Origin: a bacterium
GTDB taxonomy: Bacteria > Bacillota > Clostridia > Christensenellales > CAG-138
DNA length: 5,107 nt
NCBI GenBank assembly: GCA_029218485.1
Contig: JAQXRK010000081.1
Location: forward strand, 1 to 5,107
Direction: 5' to 3'
Shown here: positions 1 through 5,107 of the stretch, piece by piece
Layout: each line of letters begins with the position of its first letter
How positions within the stretch are numbered: position 1 is the stretch's first letter
Notes under the pieces: model-generated
Told to the model about the DNA's origin: nothing
Seen by the model: the letters and a program-made list of their open reading frames with translations, nothing else
Databases searched by the model: none
Translations under genes and position numbers: made by a program

Positions 1-2
1 TC

Positions 3-62
3 GAGAAGGGGCCGGTCGGCGCTGCCGCCGGTTCGGGCGAGGGCGAAAACGAAAGAAACTGA
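3..62 (+). CDS. possible C-terminal tail of a rightward gene entering from the left (partial)
   Basis: The frame starting at base 3 reads EKGPVGAAAGSGEGENERN and stops at TGA 60-62. It is a short Gly/Ala-rich, then acidic and polar stretch of the kind seen at disordered protein ends. Most of its codons end in G or C, as in the clear genes of this window. A plus-strand hairpin with a T-tract lies downstream at 193-222, which fits a rightward transcript ending here and converging on the minus-strand operon. Nineteen codons are too few to name a family, and the other two plus frames are also open in part, so this could be chance. Confidence 0.35.
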   Translation, partial: EKGPVGAAAGSGEGENERN

Positions 63-135
63 TCGGGAGCATCTGCCCGGGCGCGCCCTGCGGGATGTGT
101 CATCGCCATGGGGAATGGCAGGCGTGCACAGCATG

Positions 136-176
136 AAAATCCCTTCATCCTGTCCGCTGAAGGATAGAATGAAGGG
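136..176 (-). terminator. possible intrinsic terminator of the leftward operon
   Basis: CCCTTCAT (141-148) and ATGAAGGG (169-176) form a perfect 8-bp stem, with a possible further CCT/AGG pairing inside the 20-nt loop. Read on the minus strand, the stem is followed by A and then TTTT (140-136). It lies 58 nt beyond the permease stop codon, the right place to end the operon. The T-tract is short and the loop large, so termination may be inefficient. Confidence 0.45.
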
Positions 177-192
177 AAAAACGGACAATATG

Positions 193-222
193 GCGGCGCG
201 GCTTGAGCGCCGCTTTTCGTTT
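193..222 (+). terminator. intrinsic terminator reading rightward
   Basis: A perfect 7-bp GC stem, GCGGCGC (193-199) with GCGCCGC (207-213), closes a 7-nt loop. On the plus strand it is followed directly by TTTTCGTTT (214-222). On the minus strand no T-tract follows, so it is oriented for a transcript coming from the left. That matches a gene ending near 62. It sits only about 11 nt from the permease stop codon, so transcripts from both sides run through this intergenic space. Confidence 0.65.
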
Positions 223-233
223 CCGCGGTCCTT

Positions 234-1826
234 TTACAGCGCGGCGAAGATGGCAGCGCCCCTGCTCCTGAGCCAGCAGAGCAGGCCGGCCGAGGCGGCG
301 CCCGTCAGCACGGCCGCGAGCAGCAGGTACCATCCCGGTGCCATGAAGCTGCCCACGATCGCATACAGGAGGCCGAGCAGCAGCACAAACACCCATCCGC
401 CGAACAGGGCCAGCAGAACGCCCATGCTCTGCTTGACCGGAACGGTTTCATCCGTCCAGGAGAGATTCGGCATCTTGAGATTGACGATCAGGCCAAACGC
501 AGCGAACAGCAGCACAAACAGTGGCGGAAACAGCACGATCATGGCGGCTGCGAGCGGGCCGGTGCGCAGGGCGATGCACACGCACACGGAGCACAGCAGC
601 GTGGGAATGGCCGTCAGCAGCAGGTGCAGCGCCAGCTTGGCCTTCAGCACCTGCCACGGGGAGACCGGCAGGGATTGCGCCAGCCAAAGCGACTTGCCCT
701 CGAGCGAGATCGACGGGGCGGTGATGTCGTTCATCGCGGCGAGCATGCAGATGGCGGCGATGGCGATCAGCGGCACGATGCTCTCCGCAATCGCAAGCTG
801 GCCGATCAATGCCTGCAGCCAGGCGCCCTTGACGAGCGCAAGCACGGCGCAGATGCACAGCAGCAGCGCCCCCAGACCGCAGTTGAGCATGTAGGTGGGG
901 CTTGAGAAGAACCGGCCCGCCTCCTTCCGCAGCAGCGCGCCGGCGGCGGTTCTGCGCTTCACTGGCGATTCCTTGTATCGCTTCTTCGCGGATGCCGGTT
1001 TTGCCGCCGCAATGTTGAAGAAGGTGCGGGACAGCACGATCCAGATGAGCAGAAACAGCGCCAGCACCATGGCCGCCAGAAGGGCCAGCGAGAGCGCGCT
1101 GCCCTCCCCGGCGCTGCCGATCAGGTAGACCGGATAGAACGCGCCCCGGATGCTCTCGCCCACGGCCTGCGCGTTGAGCAGCAGCGTCTGGAGCATGTCG
1201 TAGGCGCGGAAATACATATAGTAGTATCCGCCGAGGAAGACGAGCGAGACAAAGACCGTTACAAGGCTCCGGTGCTTCAGCTTTGTGCTGATTTTGGCGA
1301 CCACCCAGCCGAGGATGCAGGAGAGCGCCAGTACAAACACGGAGAGGATGAGCGGCAGAAGGATGTCCAATACCACCGTCCAGAACCCCGGCGCCGCCGC
1401 CGTCCAGTACACGATCATGGCCGGAGCCAGCACGAACAATTCATAGAGAAAGCCCCAGAACCATACGCCGAACAGCCGCACCAGAAGGATGTGCGAGGGG
1501 CGAAGCGGGAGCGAGAGCAGCAGCTCGTTGTCCTTGGCCTGATACAGGCTGGTATAGGTGCTGAATACGCTGCCGAACACGCCGAGCAGGATGGCCATCA
1601 GGCTCATGATCGACAGGTACAGCCAGCCCATGCCGGCCTCCACCAGCGGCTCGCACAGCATGGAACCGACATTGTAGAACATGACGAACAGAATGCCGAA
1701 CACGAGCAGATACAGCATTGCATAGCCGAGGATGCCGGCTTTCGAACGCCGCTTGCCGGTTTTCTTGTCCTGAAACAGCCAGGCGTTCATCTCGAGCATC
1801 TGCTTTTTGAACAGCGCTTTCAGCAT
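234..1826 (-). CDS. ABC transporter permease, two-half ABC-2/exporter type, 530 aa
   Basis: This is the membrane partner of the ATPase encoded just upstream. It is very hydrophobic, with about 12 predicted membrane segments (for example residues 33-54, 68-88, 121-141, 148-175, 190-207, 240-266 and several after 315). A basic cytoplasmic start (to about residue 30) and a Lys/Arg-rich linker near 278-300 separate two halves. Each half carries a similar cytoplasmic motif: SLPLRPSHILLVRL from residue 105 and SLPVSPWQVLKAKL from residue 385. This suggests an internal duplication, so one chain could supply both transmembrane domains. The motif WTDETVPVKQS (near 457-467) recalls a family of putative Firmicute ABC exporters. 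The ATG at 1826 overlaps the ATPase stop by 7 nt and has GGAGG at 1834-1838 with 7-nt spacing. Export is inferred from the absence of any substrate-binding protein gene; the substrate is unknown. Confidence 0.88.
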   Translation of the reverse strand: MLKALFKKQMLEMNAWLFQDKKTGKRRSKAGILGYAMLYLLVFGILFVMFYNVGSMLCEPLVEAGMGWLYLSIMSLMAILLGVFGSVFSTYTSLYQAKDNELLLSLPLRPSHILLVRLFGVWFWGFLYELFVLAPAMIVYWTAAAPGFWTVVLDILLPLILSVFVLALSCILGWVVAKISTKLKHRSLVTVFVSLVFLGGYYYMYFRAYDMLQTLLLNAQAVGESIRGAFYPVYLIGSAGEGSALSLALLAAMVLALFLLIWIVLSRTFFNIAAAKPASAKKRYKESPVKRRTAAGALLRKEAGRFFSSPTYMLNCGLGALLLCICAVLALVKGAWLQALIGQLAIAESIVPLIAIAAICMLAAMNDITAPSISLEGKSLWLAQSLPVSPWQVLKAKLALHLLLTAIPTLLCSVCVCIALRTGPLAAAMIVLFPPLFVLLFAAFGLIVNLKMPNLSWTDETVPVKQSMGVLLALFGGWVFVLLLGLLYAIVGSFMAPGWYLLLAAVLTGAASAGLLCWLRSRGAAIFAAL

Positions 1827-2533
1827 GACGCATCCTCCAGCTCCAGAAACACGGACTCAAGGGAGGCGTCGCCCTTCACATCCTCCATGGTGCCGGACTT
1901 GATGAGCCGGCCGCGCTGGATGATCGCCACCTTGTCGCACAGCTTTTCCGCGACCTCCAGCACATGGGTGGAGAAAAAGATTGCGCCGCCCCGGTCGCAG
2001 ACCTCGCGCATCATTCCCTTGAGCAGATGGGAGGCCTTCGGATCCAGACCGACGAACGGTTCGTCCATGATGATCAGCTTCGGCTCATGCAGCCATGCGG
2101 AGATGATGACGAGCTTTTGCTTCATGCCGTGGGAGTAGGCGGAGATGGGCTGCGCCAGATCGTCCGTCAGCTCCAGCGCGTCCGCGTATTTGCGAATGCG
2201 CGCCTGCCGGTCCGCCGCGCTCACGCCGAACATATCCGCAATGAAGTGGAGAAACTGGATCCCGGTCATGAACTCGTACAGGTCGGGATTGTCCGGCAGA
2301 TAGGCGATCTGCCGCTTGCACGCGAGCGGATTCTCCCGGATCGAAACGCCGTCCACGAATACCTCGCCCGCGTCAAATTGCAGGATGCCGCAGCATGCCT
2401 TGATCGTGGTGGTTTTGCCCGCGCCGTTGTGCCCGATGAACCCGTAGATTTCGCCGGGCTGGATGTGCAGCGAGAGGTCGTCCACCGCCTTTTTGTCCCC
2501 GTATTGCTTGGTCAAATGTTCTATTCTTAACAT
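1820..2533 (-). CDS. ABC transporter ATP-binding protein (ABC-2/EcsA-like), 237 aa
   Basis: This is the cytoplasmic nucleotide-binding subunit that drives the neighbouring permease by ATP hydrolysis. All core motifs are visible: Walker A GHNGAGKTT (34-42); the Q-loop region YLPDNPDLYE (78-87); the signature YSHGMKQK (133-140), the variant common in ABC-2 exporters in place of LSGGQ; Walker B LIIMDE (153-158) with catalytic Glu158; the D-loop GLDP (162-165); and the switch His190 in STH. The canonical Q-loop glutamine appears to be replaced by acidic or amide residues (PDN), which I recall as usual for EcsA-like proteins. The length is typical for a lone ATPase domain. The ATG at 2533 has GGAGG at 2541-2545, 7 nt upstream. 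The stop overlaps the permease start, so translation is probably coupled. The domain assignment is near certain; the transported substrate is not known. Confidence 0.95.
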   Translation of the reverse strand: MLRIEHLTKQYGDKKAVDDLSLHIQPGEIYGFIGHNGAGKTTTIKACCGILQFDAGEVFVDGVSIRENPLACKRQIAYLPDNPDLYEFMTGIQFLHFIADMFGVSAADRQARIRKYADALELTDDLAQPISAYSHGMKQKLVIISAWLHEPKLIIMDEPFVGLDPKASHLLKGMMREVCDRGGAIFFSTHVLEVAEKLCDKVAIIQRGRLIKSGTMEDVKGDASLESVFLELEDASC

Positions 2534-2573
2534 CTCGTTTCCTCCTTTTGCCGTTCACCGGCGTTTCTTTGCT

Positions 2574-2608
2574 GCTCCGGTGCGGCCCGGCGCCGCGCCT
2601 GTCGGAGC
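2574..2608 (-). other. intercistronic hairpin upstream of the ABC ATPase gene
   Basis: GCTCCG (2574-2579) and CGGAGC (2603-2608) form a 6-bp outer stem. GCGGC (2582-2586) and GCCGC (2592-2596) form an inner 5-bp GC stem with a 5-nt loop; the internal loop between them is asymmetric (2 against 6 nt). It lies in the 199-nt gap between the flavodoxin and ATPase genes, about 29 nt upstream of the ATPase Shine-Dalgarno site. No T-tract follows on either strand, so it is not a standard intrinsic terminator. An mRNA processing or stabilising element is possible, but a GC-rich spacer can also form such a stem by chance. I see no promoter or gene in the rest of this gap. Confidence 0.4.
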
Positions 2609-2732
2609 ATATGCGGCGCGAAACCGCAAAGACCGCTTGCCATCGCTGCACCCGGCACAGATCAGCGCCAAAGCGATTGCATCCGCGGCGGTTATGCCAT
2701 CCCTTCGCGCGGCTCGCTTGCCGGGCAGGCCG

Positions 2733-3245
2733 TCAGCCTTGCTGCGCGGCGCGGTACCAGCCGAGCACCCCGGACAGGTTTTCCGGCGAGACATGGCTGC
2801 CGCCGTGCAGCAGCATATCCAGCATGGCGTCCTCATCCGGCGTTCTGTCGGCCTTTGTGGCGAGCCGCTTCCCGAGGGTGCCAGCCATAGTCTTCATCAT
2901 GAACCGGTATACGCCCCGCAGCCGCTGCATGTCAAAGCCGCCCTGCACGGTGAACACTGGCATGTCCTCCGGCAGCGCATTGGCCTTTCGCACATCGTCC
3001 AGCTGGGAGCCGGTCGCACCCATACCCACGCCGACCACCGCCCGCACGCGGTAGCGCTTTTTGGCCTTGCGGAAGCCCTGTACGCTGCCGGCCATCAGCC
3101 AGCCCAGATAGAGAATCTCGCTGTTTGCCGGGAGGCTCTTGCCCGCTTCCTCCAGCGAGTGGGCGGGCAGACCGGTCTGCTCCGAGAGCAGCCGGGCATA
3201 TTGGGCGGTATAGCCCGTGCCCGAGGTGTAAACGATCGCATTCAT
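2733..3245 (-). CDS. flavodoxin-domain protein, 170 aa
   Basis: This is a predicted cytoplasmic flavin-binding electron-transfer or quinone/flavin-reductase-like protein. It opens with the beta-strand and phosphate-binding loop typical of flavodoxins, IVYTSGTGYTAQYA (residues 4-17). It then shows YLGWLMAG (46-53), VGVGMGATG (71-79) and VQGGFDM (100-106), which fit the later strands and flavin-contacting loops of this fold. The C-terminal part (about 108-170) is mostly helical and charged. The length is near that of a single-domain flavodoxin. I chose the ATG at 3245 rather than an in-frame start at 3296 because AGGAG lies at 3256-3260 and the flavodoxin strand begins at once. Its start overlaps the stop of the GyrI-like gene as ATGA, so the two are probably translationally coupled. 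FMN binding and any reduced partner are inferred; I see no evidence for a specific substrate. Confidence 0.85.
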   Translation of the reverse strand: MNAIVYTSGTGYTAQYARLLSEQTGLPAHSLEEAGKSLPANSEILYLGWLMAGSVQGFRKAKKRYRVRAVVGVGMGATGSQLDDVRKANALPEDMPVFTVQGGFDMQRLRGVYRFMMKTMAGTLGKRLATKADRTPDEDAMLDMLLHGGSHVSPENLSGVLGWYRAAQQG

Positions 3246-3889
3246 GTCTGTGATTCTCCTTTTTGTCGAATGGGGTGCCGGATGATCGTTCTCCATTGCT
3301 CCGGCGCAACCTTCCGTGCGTCGGAGAGGTAGATCTCGTGGTGCAGACGGTCCGGCGAAATATCGTTCTCATAGCCGTGTTCCTTCAAATACTCGTCCAT
3401 CAGCGCGATGGAGCCGGCCTCCGCATCGAACGGGCCGATGTGCAAAATCTGGACGCACAGTCCTTCGTCGATGGTCAGAAGCTCCGCTTTGGAACAGTCC
3501 AGCTTCTTTTTCCGGGCGGCCTCCTGCGCGGCCCAGCGGAAGTCCGCCTCCGTCACAAAATCCGGCAGGCGGATCACGGCGATCCACTGAAACGCCGCCT
3601 TGTCCGCAAGGTTCAGCCTGTCAGCGCCGTCCTGCCACCAAAAACCCTCCAGCGGCGGCACCACGAAGTCGAAGTAGCCGTCGATGCGGTGATCGCCCAG
3701 CTTGCTCATCTTGATCGTGTAGGCCACGGCGTACAGCACGGCTACGGCCGCCTTGTATGCGCCGCCCGGCTCGTTCGGGTCGCCCTGCCCGCGGACAGCA
3801 ACGTACTTCGCCGCCGGCACGGTCACGACCTCCGGCTTGGCGGCGGCCATGTAGAATGCGCGGTACTCCGTTTTGAAATCAAACGCCAT
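3242..3889 (-). CDS. GyrI-like small-molecule-binding domain protein, 215 aa
   Basis: The sequence matches my memory of the stand-alone GyrI-like family (COG4832 type, about 200-215 residues). It has an N-terminal PEVVTVPAAKYVAVRGQGDP (residues 19-38), an aromatic central part with IDGYFDFVVPPLEGFWW (69-85), IRLPDFVTEADF further on, LCVQILHIGPFD in the second half, and the conserved HHEIYLSDARK (183-193). The fold is the SHS2/AraC effector-binding type that binds hydrophobic or cationic ligands. E. coli GyrI/SbmC acts on gyrase and toxins, and some relatives are reported to hydrolyse cyclopropanoid genotoxins; whether this one is an enzyme is unknown. I chose the ATG at 3889 because AGGAGG lies 6 nt upstream; the longer frame from 3964 adds an Arg-rich tail with no family resemblance. 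It follows the regulator gene by 80 nt and overlaps the flavodoxin gene by 4 nt, suggesting a shared task in ligand sensing or detoxification. Confidence 0.85.
   Translation of the reverse strand: MAFDFKTEYRAFYMAAAKPEVVTVPAAKYVAVRGQGDPNEPGGAYKAAVAVLYAVAYTIKMSKLGDHRIDGYFDFVVPPLEGFWWQDGADRLNLADKAAFQWIAVIRLPDFVTEADFRWAAQEAARKKKLDCSKAELLTIDEGLCVQILHIGPFDAEAGSIALMDEYLKEHGYENDISPDRLHHEIYLSDARKVAPEQWRTIIRHPIRQKGESQT
3256..3260 (-). promoter_or_regulatory. ribosome binding site that sets the flavodoxin-gene start
   Basis: AGGAG on the minus strand, preceded by an A-run, lies 10 nt upstream of the ATG at 3245. It is inside the end of the GyrI-like coding region. It supports this start over the longer in-frame alternative at 3296. 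Confidence 0.7.
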
Positions 3890-3895
3890 TTTGTT

Positions 3896-3901
3896 CCTCC
3901 T
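3896..3901 (-). promoter_or_regulatory. ribosome binding site that sets the GyrI-like gene start
   Basis: A full AGGAGG lies 6 nt upstream of the ATG at 3889 on the minus strand. It favours this start over the in-frame ATG at 3964, which would begin 5 nt after the regulator stop codon. Confidence 0.8.
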
Positions 3902-3969
3902 CTCTCGGGATCGAGCGGTGGCTTTCGGCGCAGGAACCCGCATACATGCGCCGCCGCTGTGCAAAAAAA

Positions 3970-4509
3970 CTACTTTTTCGGATGGTCTGCGATATCCGCT
4001 GCGTGGGTGTCGATGGGCACGGCGGCGATGGCGATCTCCCGCGGCGTTGCGCCCGGCTCGGGCGGGAGCTGAATATACCGGTGCAGCAGGGCGGACAGCT
4101 CGGAGCCGAACGCTTCAAACTGCTCGTTCGTGATGGTGAGCACGCAGCCGGAGAGCACCAGCTGATCGCGCTCGGGATTCACATCTTCCCGGAGGCTATA
4201 CTGGCGAAACGCAGCGTACAGGCTCATGGCATACTGCCACGCGGTGTTCTCGATGTTTCCCTCGGCGGCCTCCGCCATCCTTTTCTCGTCAATGGCCAAT
4301 ACCCGCTCGACGCTGCCCCGGATCTCCCGTTTTTCGCAGATGATCAGCAGGCCCTCCTTCAGCAGGGCATTGATGTGGCGATAGACGGTGGGGGCGGAAA
4401 CGGAGGGGATGGCTGCAGCGATCTGCTTTGTGGTCGCCTGTCTGTTCACCGCCAGGTACTGCATGATCTGCAGCCGCAGGGGGTGAGAAAACAACTCGAA
4501 AAAATCCAT
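3970..4509 (-). CDS. winged-helix transcriptional regulator, ArsR-like, 179 aa
   Basis: This is a predicted DNA-binding regulator of the operon it heads. Residues 1-70 form a winged helix-turn-helix: FFELFSHPLRLQIMQYL (3-19) is the first helix pattern of ArsR/HTH_20 proteins, ATTKQIAAAI (25-34) and SAPTVYRHINALLKEG (38-53) are the HTH and recognition helix, and LIICEKREIRGSVERVLAI is the wing. Residues about 75-179 form a mostly helical extension (ENTAWQYAMSLYAAFRQY, then EQFEAFGSELSALLHRYIQL), probably for dimerisation or ligand sensing. I see no Cys-rich metal site; the only cysteines are one in the wing and one near the middle, so classical metal sensing is unlikely. The start is the ATG at 4509, with GGGAG 7 nt upstream. 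An in-frame TTG at 4533 falls inside the operator and near the predicted transcription start, so it is rejected. The ligand is unknown, and repression rather than activation is inferred from the operator position. Confidence 0.88.
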   Translation of the reverse strand: MDFFELFSHPLRLQIMQYLAVNRQATTKQIAAAIPSVSAPTVYRHINALLKEGLLIICEKREIRGSVERVLAIDEKRMAEAAEGNIENTAWQYAMSLYAAFRQYSLREDVNPERDQLVLSGCVLTITNEQFEAFGSELSALLHRYIQLPPEPGATPREIAIAAVPIDTHAADIADHPKK

Positions 4510-4516
4510 CTTGCCA

Positions 4517-4521
4517 CTCCC
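4517..4521 (-). promoter_or_regulatory. ribosome binding site that sets the regulator start
   Basis: GGGAG lies 7 nt upstream of the ATG at 4509 on the minus strand. It would be inside the coding region if translation began at the TTG at 4533, so it decides in favour of the shorter protein. Confidence 0.65.
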
Positions 4522-4524
4522 ATT

Positions 4525-4562
4525 CTTTATCAAAGATGATTATATTCTCAATTTTGATAAAG
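4525..4562. promoter_or_regulatory. probable operator: 10-bp perfect inverted repeat over the promoter
   Basis: CTTTATCAAA (4525-4534) and TTTGATAAAG (4553-4562) are perfect inverted copies separated by 18 nt. A further TGA/TCA pair (4537-4539 with 4548-4550) extends the symmetry inward, giving 13 matching positions out of 15 per arm. One arm lies between the -35 and -10 boxes and overlaps the last base of the -35 hexamer. The other arm covers the predicted transcription start. A dimer or pair of dimers bound here would block RNA polymerase. The natural candidate is the winged-helix protein encoded just downstream. Binding is inferred, not shown. Confidence 0.7.
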
Positions 4563-4567
4563 GTCAA
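4539..4567 (-). promoter_or_regulatory. sigma-A/sigma-70 type promoter of the regulator and probably the whole operon
   Basis: On the minus strand, TTGACC (4567-4562) is followed after exactly 17 nt by a consensus TATAAT (4544-4539). The expected start of transcription is about 4530-4533, giving a leader of only about 22 nt before the ATG at 4509. Just upstream are A-rich patches (CAAAAGAA and TAAAAAG) that could act as a weak UP element. This is the only strong promoter I found in the window, and it lies in an AT-rich island within GC-rich DNA. Confidence 0.85.
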
Positions 4568-5107
4568 TCCTTCTTTTGAATGGAGAGGCACTTTTTACGG
4601 AGCGGGGCGGGGACAACGGTGCGCGCGGCAAGCGGCGGGGCAAGCGGGAGGTCACACCAAGGGGGAGGATCGGAACCGTCGGGAACGGAGCGAAGCAGAC
4701 GGGAGAAGCGGGATGGATGCAGATGGCCGAAAGCGAGGTCAACGCAGACAGGGGGATCTACTTGTGCAGGATTTGTGCGCGGCACGGTTCTGAAAAGAGG
4801 GCGAATCCGAACGGTGGCGTCAGGCCGAAACCCGAGATGTGGGGCTGTTCAAGCGTTTTGTGGGATGGGGAAAGCGGGGAACGATAACCGGCTGCCCGCA
4901 GCCAAAGGATGGCGGGCGCGGGGGCACATCGGGAGGAGAAGGGCTGTTCCAGTGGATTTATAAGGGATATCAGGTGGAGACAGGCACCGGCATCGATCCA
5001 CACCCCGGCATTTCTGGGGGCAGAGGATTGGCGCATCCGGCATCGGTATGAACCCACCGGCCGCAGTTCGGGGGTTGATCGCGGCGTATCAGACTTCGTT
5101 CGTCTCC
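4568..5107. other. stretch without a recognisable gene, G+A-rich on the plus strand
   Basis: No reading frame here resembles a protein family. The open frames are low-complexity, rich in Gly, Arg and Ser, and lack ribosome binding sites. From about 4580 to 4960 the plus strand is strongly purine-biased, with several runs of three to five G. Small direct repeats of CCGGCAT occur at 4988, 5005 and 5038, with the longer CCGGCATCG at 4988 and 5038. A plus-strand frame from ATG 5048 reads MNPPAAVRGLIAAYQTSFVS and leaves the window open. It could be the start of a divergent gene, but no Shine-Dalgarno site precedes it. A GTG frame at 4839-5051 (70 codons) also lacks one. I see no tRNA, riboswitch or CRISPR array. 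Confidence 0.5.

Noticed and set aside
97..894. Plus-strand open frame of 265 codons
   Set aside because: It is the antisense shadow of the permease gene. It is rich in Ser, Ala and Arg, has no family resemblance, and covers the terminator region.
1272..2138. Plus-strand open frame of 288 codons
   Set aside because: It is antisense to the permease and the ABC ATPase, whose motifs are unmistakable. Its His/Gln/Glu-rich composition is typical of a shadow frame.
2555..2836. Minus-strand frame covering the gap between the flavodoxin and ATPase genes, with a lipobox-like LICAGC
   Set aside because: The only starts lie inside the flavodoxin gene in another frame, no start codon or Shine-Dalgarno site precedes the lipobox-like part, and no signal peptide layout is present.
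2463..3332. Plus-strand open frame of 289 codons crossing the 2534-2732 gap
   Set aside because: It runs antisense to the ATPase start, the flavodoxin gene and the end of the GyrI-like gene. No family resemblance or ribosome binding site supports it.
3890..3964. Longer start for the GyrI-like protein
   Set aside because: The added 25 residues are Arg-rich and unlike the family, and a perfect AGGAGG serves the ATG at 3889.
3890..3969. Possible terminator or promoter between the regulator and GyrI-like genes
   Set aside because: A T-run directly follows the regulator stop, but no GC stem precedes it outside the coding end. The small CGCAT/ATGCG hairpin has no T-tract, and no paired -35/-10 boxes are visible.
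4510..4533. TTG start that would add eight residues to the regulator
   Set aside because: The TTG lies in an arm of the operator at the predicted transcription start, and the GGGAG site fits the ATG at 4509.
4600..4680. G-runs that might form a G-quadruplex on the plus strand
   Set aside because: The runs of three or more G are separated by uneven and long loops (up to about 26 nt), so a stable quadruplex is unlikely.
5050..5076. tRNA-like AACCC...GTTCG...GGGTT pattern near the right edge
   Set aside because: The spacing does not fit a T-arm, and no matching D-arm, anticodon arm or acceptor stem is present.

Overview
The window is GC-rich (roughly 60% by eye). Its genes have strong AGGAGG-type Shine-Dalgarno sites, short spacings and overlapping starts and stops. 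The protein families resemble those of Clostridia-like Firmicutes. I infer a GC-rich Firmicute, possibly a gut Clostridia or Christensenellales-type bacterium, but no feature fixes the taxon.

Five complete genes, all on the minus strand, fill about 234-4509. In order of transcription (right to left) they are: a winged-helix ArsR-like regulator (4509-3970); a GyrI-like small-molecule-binding protein of about 215 residues (3889-3242); a flavodoxin-fold protein (3245-2733); an ABC transporter ATPase of the ABC-2/EcsA-like type (2533-1820); and a 530-residue polytopic ABC permease (1826-234). Two junctions overlap, by 4 nt (GyrI-like/flavodoxin) and 7 nt (ATPase/permease). The other two gaps are 80 and 199 nt and contain no convincing promoter or intrinsic terminator, so one five-gene operon is plausible.

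The operon has one excellent promoter, TTGACC-17 nt-TATAAT, at 4567-4539. It is overlaid by a perfect 10-bp inverted repeat (CTTTATCAAA, 18 nt, TTTGATAAAG; 4525-4562) that brackets the -10 box and the predicted start of transcription. This layout is what an autorepressing regulator would use. The model I favour is a self-regulated operon that senses a small molecule and pairs a putative ligand-binding or detoxifying protein and a redox protein with an exporter. The substrate is unknown.

At the left edge, a short plus-strand reading frame ending at 62 looks like the C-terminus of a convergent gene. The 63-233 interval holds two hairpins with T-tracts on opposite strands, as expected between convergent genes. 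The right flank, 4568-5107, has no recognisable gene. It is G+A-rich on the plus strand, and a weak plus-strand reading frame may begin at 5048 and leave the window.
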